Shown piece after piece: positions 27,143 to 35,593 of a stretch of 64,000 bases of DNA. Below the pieces are notes generated by a model. It did not search any database. It was not told the origin of the DNA and worked only from the letters and a program-made list of their open reading frames with translations. Position 1 is the stretch's first letter. The number at the start of each line of letters is the position of its first letter. The DNA comes from Paraburkholderia sp. GTDB taxonomy: Bacteria; Pseudomonadota; Gammaproteobacteria; Burkholderiales; Burkholderiaceae. The stretch covers positions 62,001-126,000 of the forward strand of contig SCRN01000016.1 in NCBI GenBank assembly GCA_004322045.1. The letters are read 5' to 3'. Made by a program: the position numbers and the translations under genes.

Positions 27143-28639
27143 TCAAGCCTGTCGACGCAATTGCGCGGGCGGCACTTTCAGCAAGTTGCGATACTTCGCT
27201 ACCGTGCGGCGCGCGACGATCATGCCTTCCTGCGAGAGCATCTGCGCCAGCGCGACATCGGAGAGCGGGTTGCGCACGTCTTCCTGCTCGATCATCTCCT
27301 TGATCAAGGCACGTACCGCCGCGGCCGAACAGCGGCCGCCCGTCTCGGTGGCCAGTTCGCGCGGGAAGAAATGACGGAACTCGAAAATGCCGCGCGGCGT
27401 GGCCATGTACTTGTTGCTCGATGCGCGCGAGACGGTCGATTCGTGCAGGCCCAATTCTTCGGCGAGCTTGCTCAGGACGAGCGGCTTGAGCGCGATCTCG
27501 CCGTAATCGAAAAAGGCCTTTTGATAAGAGACGATGCACTGCGCTACGCGTTGGATCGTCGTGAAGCGTTGTTCAGCGTTGCGCAGCAGCCAGCGCGCTT
27601 CCTGCAGTTGCTGCGCGAGCGGCGAACCAGCCCCGCCCGATTGCGCAAATAGCTCGGCATACACGCGATGAATCCGCGCACGCGGCAACACCGCCGGATT
27701 GATCGTGGCCACCCAGCGTCCCTTGACGCGGCGCACGATGACATCGGGGATCACGTAGTTGTCGTCGGCGCGCGAATAGAACTGCCCCGGCTTCGGATCG
27801 AGCCGGCGCACGAGCGCGCAAGCTTTGCGCAGCTCTTCGGCGGAACAACCCAGTTGCTTTTGCAGCTCGGCATGCTCGCGCCGCGCGAGCCGCTCGAGAT
27901 GATGGTGGACGATCTCGAGTGCCGCGGCCCGCCCTGGCGTCTCGGCGGGCATCGCGTCGAGCTGTAGGCTCAAGCATTCCGAGAGCGAGCGCGCGCCCAC
28001 GCCGGGGCGGTCTAGCGTTTGCACGAGACGCAGGGCCACGCGCAATTCTTCTTCGCTCAGGGGTGGATCGGCTTCGAACGCGCTCGCCAATTCATCGAGC
28101 GATTCGCGCAGATAACCGTCGTCGTCGAGCGCCTCGATCACGATCTGCGCCGCTGCGCGATCGCGCTCGCTCAACGGATATAGATGCAGAAGGCCGTGCA
28201 GATGCTCGTGCATCGTCGGCTGGACGTGCGCCCATGCGCCCGGATCGACATCGTCCGAATCGCTGTTGTTGCGCGAGGCTGAGCGGCTGGTCCAATCTTG
28301 GCCGAAATCGCCGATGGGGTCGTCGCCGGGCGCGGCACTCGTCACTTCCGAGTTGCCCACACCGTCGTACGAGTCGACGACGTCCGACACCGGTGCGGCA
28401 TCGGCGGCGGCGCCTGGCTCCAAAGGCGCGGCCCCGTCGTGCTCGTGCGCCCCGTTCGCCGTCGATTCGCCTTCTTCGACGATAAGATCGTCGTATTCGA
28501 GGAATGGATTATTGTCGAGCGCCTGACGCAATTCGTGCTGAAACTCCAGCGACGACAACTGCAACAGCCTCACCGATTGCTGCAGACGCGGCGTAAGCGC
28601 GACATGTTGTTTGCTTCGCAATTCTAAAGTCGGCGGCAT
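27143..28639 (-). CDS. rpoN: RNA polymerase sigma-54 factor
   Basis: A 498-residue sigma-54. Region I (residues about 5-50) is Gln/Leu-rich (LTPRLQQSVRLLQLSSLEFQ) and receives the activator signal. An acidic region II runs to about residue 150, the core-binding and helix-turn-helix regions follow, and the RpoN box ARRTVAKYR is near the C terminus. Start at 28639 (MPPTLELRSKQHV) matches the family; the upstream open frame is a shadow. It is not in the usual lptAB-rpoN-hpf-ptsN cluster, so it may be a second sigma-54 copy of the genome. Two sigma-54 activators are encoded within 6 kb. Confidence 0.95.
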   Translation of the reverse strand: MPPTLELRSKQHVALTPRLQQSVRLLQLSSLEFQHELRQALDNNPFLEYDDLIVEEGESTANGAHEHDGAAPLEPGAAADAAPVSDVVDSYDGVGNSEVTSAAPGDDPIGDFGQDWTSRSASRNNSDSDDVDPGAWAHVQPTMHEHLHGLLHLYPLSERDRAAAQIVIEALDDDGYLRESLDELASAFEADPPLSEEELRVALRLVQTLDRPGVGARSLSECLSLQLDAMPAETPGRAAALEIVHHHLERLARREHAELQKQLGCSAEELRKACALVRRLDPKPGQFYSRADDNYVIPDVIVRRVKGRWVATINPAVLPRARIHRVYAELFAQSGGAGSPLAQQLQEARWLLRNAEQRFTTIQRVAQCIVSYQKAFFDYGEIALKPLVLSKLAEELGLHESTVSRASSNKYMATPRGIFEFRHFFPRELATETGGRCSAAAVRALIKEMIEQEDVRNPLSDVALAQMLSQEGMIVARRTVAKYRNLLKVPPAQLRRQA

Positions 28640-28863
28640 AGCGAATTGTCCAGTGGAATGGTCCAGGGATTTAAGCAATGCCCGTACCAACCATTGCCTC
28701 GCCAGGCCGATGGGCGATTGGGCAACGCACGGAGCGTGCCCATGACGCGTTGCAGCGGCACGTTTTACAGGGCGCTGTGCAAAAAGCGTGGCGCCCTTTG
28801 CTGCCTCTGCGTCGGACCCCATTGCTGCGGCTTCGGGTGAGGGAGGGGCGCTTGCTTGCGCGT

Positions 28864-30234
28864 CTACGCGTCTACTTTCACAGGGCTGGGCGTGCGCAGG
28901 CGCATCAAGCTCACGACCGAGGCGAGGCCAGCAACGGCTGCGGCCACGACGAGCGCGAGCAGGGGGCCGCGCTCGGGCGCGAGGCCGAAGATCAACGCGA
29001 CGAGCGCAGCGCCGACGGTTTGACCCGTCAATCTCGCGGTGCCGAGCATGCCGCTTGCGCCGCCGCTGCGCTCGCGCGGCGCGGCCGCCAGCATTTGCCG
29101 GTTGTTGGGCGACTGGAATATGCCGAAGCCCGCGCCGCACAGCGCCATGCGCCAGGCGATATCGAACGCGCTCGGGTGCGCCCCGACGGTGGCGAGCAGC
29201 GCGAGGCCGAGCGTGAGCGCGAGTAGCCCGATCCCGCCGAGCACACCTGCCGAATACCGATCGGAGAGCACGCCCGCGAGGGGCGCGGCGAAGATGATCG
29301 CAAACGGCCACGGTGTGATCAGCAGGCCGGTCTCGACCTGATCGAAGCCGAACACGCTTTGGAACAAGAACGGCAGCGAGACGTACGCGAGCATCTGCGC
29401 ACAGAACGAGCAGACCGACGTTGCAATGGACAGCGCAAACACGGGGATCTTGAGCAGATCGATCGGCAGTAGCGGGGCTGTGCGCGTCAACTGACGCCGC
29501 ACGAACACGTAGCCGACCAATATCAAGCAGAGCGTTTGGGCGATGAGCCAAACGCTGGCTTCCCCATGACCGACGCCGTCGATCGTGAAGATCAGCAGGC
29601 CGAACACGACCGCATTCATCGCCGCGCTCAACAGGTCGTACGGCGCATCATGCCCGGGGTTCGCCGGCAGCGCACGGGCGGCCCCGATGACGGCGGCGAT
29701 GCCGATCGGCACGTTGATCGCGAAGAGCCACGGCCACGACGCCACCGACAAGATGGCGGACGCGACTGTCGGTCCGACGGCGGACGCGACGGCGACGACC
29801 ATCGCGTTGATGGCGACGCCGCGGCCAAGCATGTTGGCCGGATAGATCGCGCGAACCAGCGCCGTGTTCACGCTCATGATCCCGGCGGCGCCGAAGCCTT
29901 GAACGACGCGCACGAGGGCGAGCGCCGGCAGCGAATTGGCGAGGGCGCACCCCAGCGAGGCGAGCGTGAACAAAGCAAGGCCCGCCATATAAATGCGCCG
30001 GTAGCCGATGCGGTCGCCAAGCGAGGCGAGCGGCAGCAACGAGATCGTGATGGACAACTGGTAGGCGTTGACGATCCAGATCGACGCCGAAGCGCTTGCG
30101 TGCAGATCTCGCGCGATGGTTGGCAGGGCGACGTTGGCGATCGCGCCATCGAGCACTGCGAGCGTGATGCCGAGCGCAATGACGACGATCGCCCAATAGC
30201 GTTGGGGGACGGGAAGGCCTTGTTCTACTTCCAT
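28864..30234 (-). CDS. MFS transporter, DHA2 (14-helix) drug efflux type
   Basis: A 456-residue inner-membrane protein with about 14 hydrophobic segments. The N-terminal motif LDGAIANVALPTIARDL is the DHA2 motif D1, and SLGDRIGYRRIYMAGL is motif A in the first cytoplasmic loop. GAAGIMSVNTALVR and the antiporter motif C-like VGPTVASAILS follow. It is likely a proton-driven exporter of cationic or lipophilic compounds (SmvA/EmrB-like); substrates are unknown. No adjacent membrane-fusion protein or regulator. Confidence 0.87.
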   Translation of the reverse strand: MEVEQGLPVPQRYWAIVVIALGITLAVLDGAIANVALPTIARDLHASASASIWIVNAYQLSITISLLPLASLGDRIGYRRIYMAGLALFTLASLGCALANSLPALALVRVVQGFGAAGIMSVNTALVRAIYPANMLGRGVAINAMVVAVASAVGPTVASAILSVASWPWLFAINVPIGIAAVIGAARALPANPGHDAPYDLLSAAMNAVVFGLLIFTIDGVGHGEASVWLIAQTLCLILVGYVFVRRQLTRTAPLLPIDLLKIPVFALSIATSVCSFCAQMLAYVSLPFLFQSVFGFDQVETGLLITPWPFAIIFAAPLAGVLSDRYSAGVLGGIGLLALTLGLALLATVGAHPSAFDIAWRMALCGAGFGIFQSPNNRQMLAAAPRERSGGASGMLGTARLTGQTVGAALVALIFGLAPERGPLLALVVAAAVAGLASVVSLMRLRTPSPVKVDA

Positions 30235-30434
30235 CGGGGAGGGGCTCGCTTTGCTACGCTGGGGGCTAGGGCCTGAACCGGGCCTAGCCCTCGCATTCTA
30301 AGCATGAACCGGCCGATGTGCTTGCCGGCGCGCCGTTGCCGGGGCGAACGCGTTGGTTGCAGCCGCAACGATCATACCGAGCCGAACGATGGGCGGGGTG
30401 ACGCGGGGGCGGCCCGCGTCGCCGAGACTGGGCC

Positions 30435-30944
30435 TTACTTCAATTCGTACAGGCCCGTGTACGTGGTCGAATCGATTTCGTTCAAATGCGTCATGAAGCG
30501 CGCGACGGCATTGGTCGTTTCCGGGGTGATCGGCAAGCGATCGACCTTCAGCGCGTGCAAGCGGAAGATGTAGCGATGGGGCTTGTCGCCCCGCGGCGGC
30601 GCTGCGCCGCCGAAGCCTTGCGTGCCGTAGTCGTTGCGCACTTGAATCGCACCGGCAGGCAGGAGCGAGCCGTCGGCCTTGCCCGCGCCGAGCGGCAGCG
30701 AGCGGGTATCGGCAGGGATGTTGACGACGACCCAGTGCCAGAAGCCGCTGCCGGTGGGGGCGTCGGGATCGTAGACGGTCAGCGCTAAGCTTTTCGTATC
30801 TTCGGGCGGCGCTTCCCATTGCAGGGCCGGCGACAGGTTGCCGCCCTCGCCGTCGACGCCGAACGATTTGTCGTTGCATTCCTGCGCTTTCGGCATGAAG
30901 CCATTGATGGGAAAGTCGTCTGACCAGATTCTGAATTCAGCCAT
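30435..30944 (-). CDS. YbhB/YbcL-family (PEBP) protein
   Basis: A 169-residue phosphatidylethanolamine-binding-like protein starting MAEFRIWSDDFPINGFMP. Conserved ligand-pocket motifs are DPDAPTGSGFWHWVVVNIP and YGTQGFGGAAPP.GDKPHRYIF. The family is cytoplasmic or periplasmic with unclear bacterial function; no signal peptide is visible here. A perfect AAGGAGG precedes the ATG. The long in-frame upstream extension is not protein-like. Confidence 0.9.
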   Translation of the reverse strand: MAEFRIWSDDFPINGFMPKAQECNDKSFGVDGEGGNLSPALQWEAPPEDTKSLALTVYDPDAPTGSGFWHWVVVNIPADTRSLPLGAGKADGSLLPAGAIQVRNDYGTQGFGGAAPPRGDKPHRYIFRLHALKVDRLPITPETTNAVARFMTHLNEIDSTTYTGLYELK

Positions 30945-31040
30945 CGGATGCCTCCTTGTCTTGAAGGGTTCCACGGTGCAGCACGATGTGCCGCGCGGCG
31001 GCGTGCGAGCCGAGTGTATCACCGCGGTTCGAATCGCTCG

Positions 31041-31211
31041 TTGCGGCACGTCGGCTTCGAAGACGACCGCGCAACGGGCTATAGCAGCACGCGCGACGTC
31101 AACGGCATCGAATGGGAGTCGTTCTCCGCGAAGGAGCAGGACGAAAGGATCGTCGCGGCGTACGGCGAAGCGGTCTATGCGCCCGCCGGCGCTGGCATCA
31201 GCCGAAACTGA
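31041..31211 (+). pseudogene. Coding-like fragment, possible small gene or gene remnant
   Basis: A plus-strand frame reads MRHVGFEDDRATGYSSTRDV and continues with balanced acidic and aromatic composition to a stop at 31211, unlike the Arg/Ala-rich shadow frames around it. The only start in the good part is a TTG at 31041 without a ribosome-binding site. It fills the gap between two minus-strand genes. It may be the tail of a decayed gene or a small real gene; I know no family. Confidence 0.3.
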
Positions 31212-31251
31212 CGCAGCGCGGCCGGTGGCCGGTGAAGCGGCGCGGGGTGTC

Positions 31252-32169
31252 TCAGCCCTCGCCGCGCAGCTTGCGCAAGCGCCAGATGAGGCTCGAGGTG
31301 TCGAAGCGATTGCCGCCGAGGCCCTGCACATCGCTGTAGTACTGATCGACGAGCGCCGTGACCGGCAGCGGCGCGCCATTGCGCTTGGCTTCGTCGAGGC
31401 AGAAACCGAGGTCTTTGCGCATCCAATCGACGGCGAAGCCGAATTCGTACTCGTTTTGGATCATCGTCTTGCCGCGATTGTCCATTTGCCAGCTCGCGGC
31501 CGCGCCTTTGCCGATGACCTCCAGTACGCGGGGCATATCGAGCCCGGCGCGTTCGCCGAAATAGATCGCCTCCGCCAGCCCCTGCACGAGGCCGGCGATG
31601 CAAATCTGATTCACCATCTTCGTCAATTGGCCGGCACCCGCCGGACCCAAGAGCGTGACGGCCACGGCGTAATGCTTGAGGACGGCGGCTGCGCGTTCGA
31701 AGGCCGATGCATCGTCGCTGCCGCACATGATCGTGAGCTTGCCGTTTTGTGCGCCTGCCTGGCCGCCCGAGACGGGGGCGTCGATGAACGCGACGCCCTG
31801 GGCGTTCGCCGCCTGGGACAGCTCGCGGGCCACCCCGGCCGATGCCGTGGTGTGATCGGCGAACACGGCGCCTCGCGCCATTGCCGCCAACGCGCCGTCC
31901 GGCCCCAGTGTGACGCCGCGCAGGTCCTCATCGTTGCCGACGCAGGCGAGCACGAGTTGCGCGCCGTCGGCCGCCTCGCGCGGCGTGGGCGCCGCGCGGC
32001 CGCCGTATTGCGCGACCCACGCTTGCGCTTTCGCGTGCGTGCGATTGTAGACGGTGACGTCGAATCCGGCTTTGGACAGATGACCGGCCATTGGGTAGCC
32101 CATCACGCCGAGGCCGATGAACGCGACGCGGCGAATCTCGTTGGCGGGAGAGGAAGTCGGCTCGCTCAC
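31252..32169 (-). CDS. NAD(P)-dependent beta-hydroxyacid dehydrogenase (3-hydroxyisobutyrate dehydrogenase family)
   Basis: A 305-residue enzyme. The N-terminal Rossmann motif is VAFIGLGVMGYPMAGHL (15-31). DAPVSGGQAGAQNGKLTIM is the substrate-binding signature, and the catalytic Lys is in GPAGAGQLTKMVNQ. These fit the family that oxidises 3-hydroxyisobutyrate, tartronate semialdehyde or related short hydroxyacids. Substrate specificity cannot be read by eye and the neighbours give no pathway. The C-terminal helical domain is full length. Confidence 0.9.
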   Translation of the reverse strand: MSEPTSSPANEIRRVAFIGLGVMGYPMAGHLSKAGFDVTVYNRTHAKAQAWVAQYGGRAAPTPREAADGAQLVLACVGNDEDLRGVTLGPDGALAAMARGAVFADHTTASAGVARELSQAANAQGVAFIDAPVSGGQAGAQNGKLTIMCGSDDASAFERAAAVLKHYAVAVTLLGPAGAGQLTKMVNQICIAGLVQGLAEAIYFGERAGLDMPRVLEVIGKGAAASWQMDNRGKTMIQNEYEFGFAVDWMRKDLGFCLDEAKRNGAPLPVTALVDQYYSDVQGLGGNRFDTSSLIWRLRKLRGEG

Positions 32170-32307
32170 GGCGGCTCCTTTCAGTGACTGAGTGGGGTGG
32201 GGGCCCTAATTATCGCAGGCCGATTGCGTTTTCGTGCGGCGGCGCATATTCGCGAACGGGCGCAGCGCGTCTAGAATGGAAACATCCCTGCGATCGCGGA
32301 GGCCACC

Positions 32308-32466
32308 ATGTTCGATGGGTCGATCGGATTCATGCTTGCGCTGGCGCTTTTCGCCTGTGCGGCGCTTGCCGTGGCGACGCGCTACCACACCGATCATCCC
32401 CTTGCCGATTTGCTGCGCTGGATGGATTCGCATCCTTGGTTCGACCGGCTTCATCATCGGCATTAA
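32308..32466 (+). CDS. Small single-helix membrane protein
   Basis: A 52-residue protein: MFDGSIGFMLALALFACAAL gives one hydrophobic helix (6-24), followed by a His/Trp-rich tail ending RLHHRH. A good GGAGG (32297-32302) precedes the ATG. It is too short for most gene callers. Function unknown; it sits alone between two minus-strand genes. Confidence 0.55.
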   Translation: MFDGSIGFMLALALFACAALAVATRYHTDHPLADLLRWMDSHPWFDRLHHRH

Positions 32467-32481
32467 CGGCTATCGGCGCCG

Positions 32482-32862
32482 TCAGCCTTCGAGGTCGAGG
32501 TTCCCCAGCAAGATGAAGGGCTCGGCCTGCGAGCGGGTGGCCAAATCGAAATTACGCGCGAGTTGCCACGCGCGCAGCTTACGCGGCAGCGCTTCCAAGT
32601 AATGCGCGAATCGTTCCGGCCCATTGGGCTCGATCAGCGAAGCGATCTCGTACTCGTCCCAAGTCATGTGAACGTTTAGCGGATGGCGCGCATCGCGCGC
32701 TCGTTCCGAGATGGGTGCGGTGATTTTGAGCGTGGTCGGGTGATCGGGGCCGCCGTATGGCTGGATTTCCACGTTGGCCAGGGGGCCGACGACTTTTCGC
32801 ACCGCCTGCGCGATGCGTGGCGCGAATTCGGCGTCGAATCGATGGGTTGTGATCGGGTTCAT
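32482..32862 (-). CDS. Conserved hypothetical protein (DUF5594-like)
   Basis: A 126-residue protein, MNPITTHRFDAEFAPRIAQA onward, with a mixed alpha/beta appearance and a central NVEIQPYGGPDHPTTLKITA segment. It resembles the Burkholderia-restricted DUF5594 family by recollection; no function is known. No signal peptide. It is convergent with the small membrane protein gene. Confidence 0.65.
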   Translation of the reverse strand: MNPITTHRFDAEFAPRIAQAVRKVVGPLANVEIQPYGGPDHPTTLKITAPISERARDARHPLNVHMTWDEYEIASLIEPNGPERFAHYLEALPRKLRAWQLARNFDLATRSQAEPFILLGNLDLEG

Positions 32863-33020
32863 GAGGCGCTTCCGTAACCCGTCGATGCTAGCACGCTGAG
32901 CGGGTTCGATTCGTCCGGTTTTTGGGGACGAAGCGACCGTTCGGCCCTTTCATGGAATACAAGAGCGGGATGCGACGCCGCGCTCGACGCGAGCGGGTCG
33001 CATGACTCCTTCAACCACTC

Positions 33021-33048
33021 TTGCATTTCGTATCAAATTTGGTACACT
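33021..33048 (+). promoter_or_regulatory. Promoter and palindromic operator of the HigBA-like pair
   Basis: A -35 TTGCAT (33021-33026) and -10 TACACT (33043-33048) are separated by 16 bp. An imperfect palindrome TATCAAATTTGGTA (33031-33044) lies between and over the boxes, a typical place for the antitoxin to repress its own operon. Confidence 0.55.
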
Positions 33049-33443
33049 TCAATCACATTCAAATCTGCCGCCGCATTGGCGAGTCGGTCGAGCGAGTTCT
33101 TTTCGTTCGTTTCTATCGCGCCGCGAGCGGCAACGAGCCGGTGCGCGAATGGCTGCGCGGATTGGACGCGCAAGATCGGAAGGCGATCGGTGAGGATATC
33201 AAAACGGTCGAACTGGGTTGGCCCCTCGGTATGCCCCTGGTTCGAAAAATGGAAGCCGACCTATGGGAGATCCGAATCGGCCTACCGCAGCGGATCGCCC
33301 GGGTGTTTTTTACGGTCGTCGCATCGGAGATGGTTCTGCTGCACGGCTTTATCAAGAAGGCGCAGCACACGCCATTGGCCGACTTGAAACTCGTGCGCGC
33401 AAGGATGCGGCAGGTTCGCGGCGCGTTGGGCGCGGGGTCGTGA
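33021..33443 (+). CDS. HigB/RelE-family toxin (type II toxin-antitoxin)
   Basis: The recognisable domain begins at ERVLFVRFYRAASGNEPVRE and runs through AIGEDIKTVELGWPLGMPLV and RIARVFFTVVASEMVLLHGF to the basic C terminus, the pattern of HigB/RelE-type ribosome-dependent mRNA interferases. The longest frame opens with a TTG at 33021, but a good promoter lies on top of it, so translation must start later. No ATG or GTG exists before the domain; a TTG at 33039 or a rare ATT at 33075 are the alternatives, so the 5' end is unsettled. The antitoxin gene follows after 17 bases. Confidence 0.75.
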   Translation: MHFVSNLVHFNHIQICRRIGESVERVLFVRFYRAASGNEPVREWLRGLDAQDRKAIGEDIKTVELGWPLGMPLVRKMEADLWEIRIGLPQRIARVFFTVVASEMVLLHGFIKKAQHTPLADLKLVRARMRQVRGALGAGS

Positions 33444-33460
33444 CAGGAAGGAGCGAAAAC

Positions 33461-33745
33461 ATGACAAACAAACACATCGGCAGCAGCTTCGACGATTTTC
33501 TCGCGGACGAAGGCCGGCTGGAGGAAGCGACGGCCGCGGCCATGAAGCGAATCATCGCGTGGCAAATCGAACAGGAAATGAAAGCGCAAAAGCTGACCAA
33601 GACGGCGATGGCCGAACGCATGCATACGAGCCGCGCCGCGTTGAACCGGTTGCTCGACAAAGAGGACACGAGCTTGACGCTAATCACATTGGCGAGCGCG
33701 CTGACCGCGTTGGGTAAGCGCATGGAGTTCAAGCTGGCAGCTTGA
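33461..33745 (+). CDS. HigA-like helix-turn-helix antitoxin
   Basis: A 94-residue protein with a Cro/CI-type helix-turn-helix (KLTKTAMAERMHTSRAALNR, about residues 45-64) after an N-terminal helix likely to bind the toxin. AAGGAG lies before the ATG. In this toxin-first order the antitoxin represses the operon through its own promoter, which carries a palindrome. The pair ends about 20 bases before the left end of the integrated element, so it belongs to the chromosome side. Confidence 0.85.
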   Translation: MTNKHIGSSFDDFLADEGRLEEATAAAMKRIIAWQIEQEMKAQKLTKTAMAERMHTSRAALNRLLDKEDTSLTLITLASALTALGKRMEFKLAA

Positions 33746-33765
33746 TTGAGTGGCGGCTGCTCGCG

Positions 33766-33779
33766 TGGTCCCCCGACAG
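33766..33779. repeat. Candidate attL (degenerate tRNA-Arg 3' end)
   Basis: TGGTCCCCCGACAG matches the tRNA-Arg 3' terminus TGGTCCCCCCGACAG (52394-52408) except for one missing C, and the following bases keep weak similarity. Octamers AACCCCCA at 33831 and 33843, and again at 52261 near the other end, could be integrase arm sites. A recent insertion should give an identical core, so the site is either old or misplaced. The 235 bases to the first element gene hold nothing else I recognise. Confidence 0.45.
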
Positions 33780-33981
33780 AATTCATACCTATCAGCGGGG
33801 TGAGGGTTTGAGGCGTAGTCCGCCAAAAAGAACCCCCATAAAAACCCCCAGGCGTGCGCTGCTATCCCTTGCTTGCCATGGGCTGAACCGTCAAGCTTTA
33901 GGATTAGATCGCGGCCGGGTGCCCGGCCCCCAGATCGAACCAAGACCACCAGTTCGCGCTCAGCCTTCGCCCCAGTGTCAC

Positions 33982-34428
33982 ATGTCCCGCGCCGATAAAC
34001 AGAAGACCGCCGCCGCTTGTGCGTTTCTCCGTTCCTACCTGAAGAAGCATGGCCGCAAGCCACGAAACGACGTTTTCGAGGCAGCAGTTAAGGCTGGCAT
34101 CAACAAGCATACGCTTGAAGTTGCCTCGCGAGAAATCGCCGTAAGCAAATCTAAGGGCACGCACCCCGAACTCGGCCAGTGCAATTACTGGTGTCTCGCG
34201 CGTTCGGACTCGACCGAGCCGGCACGCCATAAACCATCGGGCGACAGATTGCGCGAAGAATTCCATCTTGGCTACAGGCTGGGTACCGAAGCTGTCGCGT
34301 ACGAGATCCGCAGCGCACTCGCGGCACTCCGTATGAGCGACACGCATCGCGCGCAACTGGGAGACCGCATTAACAAGGCGATCGAGCGTGCTCGCAAGTC
34401 TGCTCGGTACCGAGCAGAGTCGAAATAA
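33982..34428 (+). CDS. Winged-helix-like hypothetical protein of the element
   Basis: A 148-residue protein starting MSRADKQKTAAACAFLRSYL. Residues about 12-65 (FLRSYLKKHGRKPRNDVFEA to EIAVSKSKG and NYWCL) resemble the small winged helix attached to phage and plasmid replication ATPases. The C-terminal half is helical and basic. First gene of the element from the left, directly before the AlpA-like gene. No close family is recognised. Confidence 0.55.
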   Translation: MSRADKQKTAAACAFLRSYLKKHGRKPRNDVFEAAVKAGINKHTLEVASREIAVSKSKGTHPELGQCNYWCLARSDSTEPARHKPSGDRLREEFHLGYRLGTEAVAYEIRSALAALRMSDTHRAQLGDRINKAIERARKSARYRAESK

Positions 34429-34574
34429 AATCGTTTTGAATCATGCTGTTGTGCGACGTTTTCAGGGAAAGAAAGCCGCTTGAGTGAACGGTTGAAGAAC
34501 TTTGGAAAACTGAGCGAAAGATTGGAAACCCGAGGCAATAAAGTCTGCTCTTCATCAACGAGAGAGTCCACTCA

Positions 34575-34889
34575 ATGCCTAAGAAAACTCGCCAGACGGT
34601 TGTTGATCGCCATTTCCGGGGAGCAGCGCCAAGATCCGAAGACGCTAGCCGCGCTCCTCAAGCGTCCCCCGCACCCTCGGCGTTGCCGCCGGACGGATTC
34701 ACGCGCTGGTCTAGCCTGAAGCACATCATTCCGTTGAGCCATGAGTCAATCCGTCGGCGAGAACTAGCTAACCGGTTCCCGAAGCGGGTGCATCTTGGTT
34801 CCGCGCGTTGTGTGGCGTGGAAAAACAGCGAAATCTTAGAATGGCTGTCGGATCCGACGAGCTACCGCGCTTCGGAGCCTGCGCGATGA
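34575..34889 (+). CDS. AlpA-family regulator
   Basis: A 104-residue protein. After a Pro/Ala-rich N terminus, residues about 43-95 (FTRWSSLKHIIPLSHESIRR...FPKRVHLG...WKNSEILEWL) are the AlpA/excisionase-type winged HTH of P4-like elements. AlpA proteins activate integrase or excision genes and commonly control satellite mobilisation. Its stop overlaps the start of the KilA-N gene (ATGA), so the two are co-translated. Confidence 0.82.
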   Translation: MPKKTRQTVVDRHFRGAAPRSEDASRAPQASPAPSALPPDGFTRWSSLKHIIPLSHESIRRRELANRFPKRVHLGSARCVAWKNSEILEWLSDPTSYRASEPAR

Positions 34890-35593
34890 CGCGGACGATC
34901 CACAATGAGATTGGCCCCAGCGCTAGCAGGCACAGGGCCCGGATGACCCGCTCGAATGATGCGGCTTTTTGCATCGATTATGACGGCCAGGTGATCGAGT
35001 TCAGCACCGATGGCTGGATCAACGGTACGGCGGCAACAGCCCTGCGCAAAAAGCGGCTCGACAACTGGCTTCGCCTGAGCGAGACGAAGCGTTACATGCG
35101 CGCACTCGCCGACGCGCTAAATACCTTGAATGTGAGGGATTTGCTACGCACGACGCGCGGTCGCAACGGCGGGACGTGGTTACATCCAAAACTCGCTGTC
35201 TCGCTTGCGCGTTGGATCGATGTTCGCTTCGCCGTTTGGTGCGATCTGAAAATCGACCAAATTCTGCGTACCCAGTACTCGAGAGCCCAACTCCCAGCGC
35301 CTACGTCGAAGCGCAGCACGGTCGCCGATCGCGAGCGGTTGTTTGTGCTCGCCGGCAAGTGCGTGGCGCGCTACGGATGGCGTTTCACCATCGTCTACGT
35401 CGCGATGAGCACGTATGCGGGCTCGGCATGTTTTCGCACGATGGATTGCACTCAGGTCTGCGCCGCCGCGCTCTTCGGTCAGCACTTGCTCGACGGTGCG
35501 GTAACAGTAGACGAGTGGCAGCGGCTCGCCGCCAACCGTGCCTTGCTTGGTCGCGAGTCTGCGCAACTCTCGCTGTTCGGGGAGGTCGCGTGA
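34886..35593 (+). CDS. KilA-N domain protein
   Basis: A 235-residue protein from the ATG at 34886. The KilA-N DNA-binding domain spans about residues 28-125: IEFSTDGWINGTAATALRKK, NWLRLSETKRYM and TWLHPKLAVSLARWIDVRFA. KilA-N proteins are phage and plasmid antirepressor-like regulators. The C-terminal half is unassigned and Cys-containing. It overlaps the AlpA-like gene by four bases, and its stop overlaps a GTG that opens the next frame. Confidence 0.83.
   Translation: MTRTIHNEIGPSASRHRARMTRSNDAAFCIDYDGQVIEFSTDGWINGTAATALRKKRLDNWLRLSETKRYMRALADALNTLNVRDLLRTTRGRNGGTWLHPKLAVSLARWIDVRFAVWCDLKIDQILRTQYSRAQLPAPTSKRSTVADRERLFVLAGKCVARYGWRFTIVYVAMSTYAGSACFRTMDCTQVCAAALFGQHLLDGAVTVDEWQRLAANRALLGRESAQLSLFGEVA

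Noticed and set aside
29536-30276. Plus-strand open frame opposite the MFS transporter
   Set aside because: It is an Arg/Asp-rich shadow of a hydrophobic gene, typical of high-GC antisense frames.
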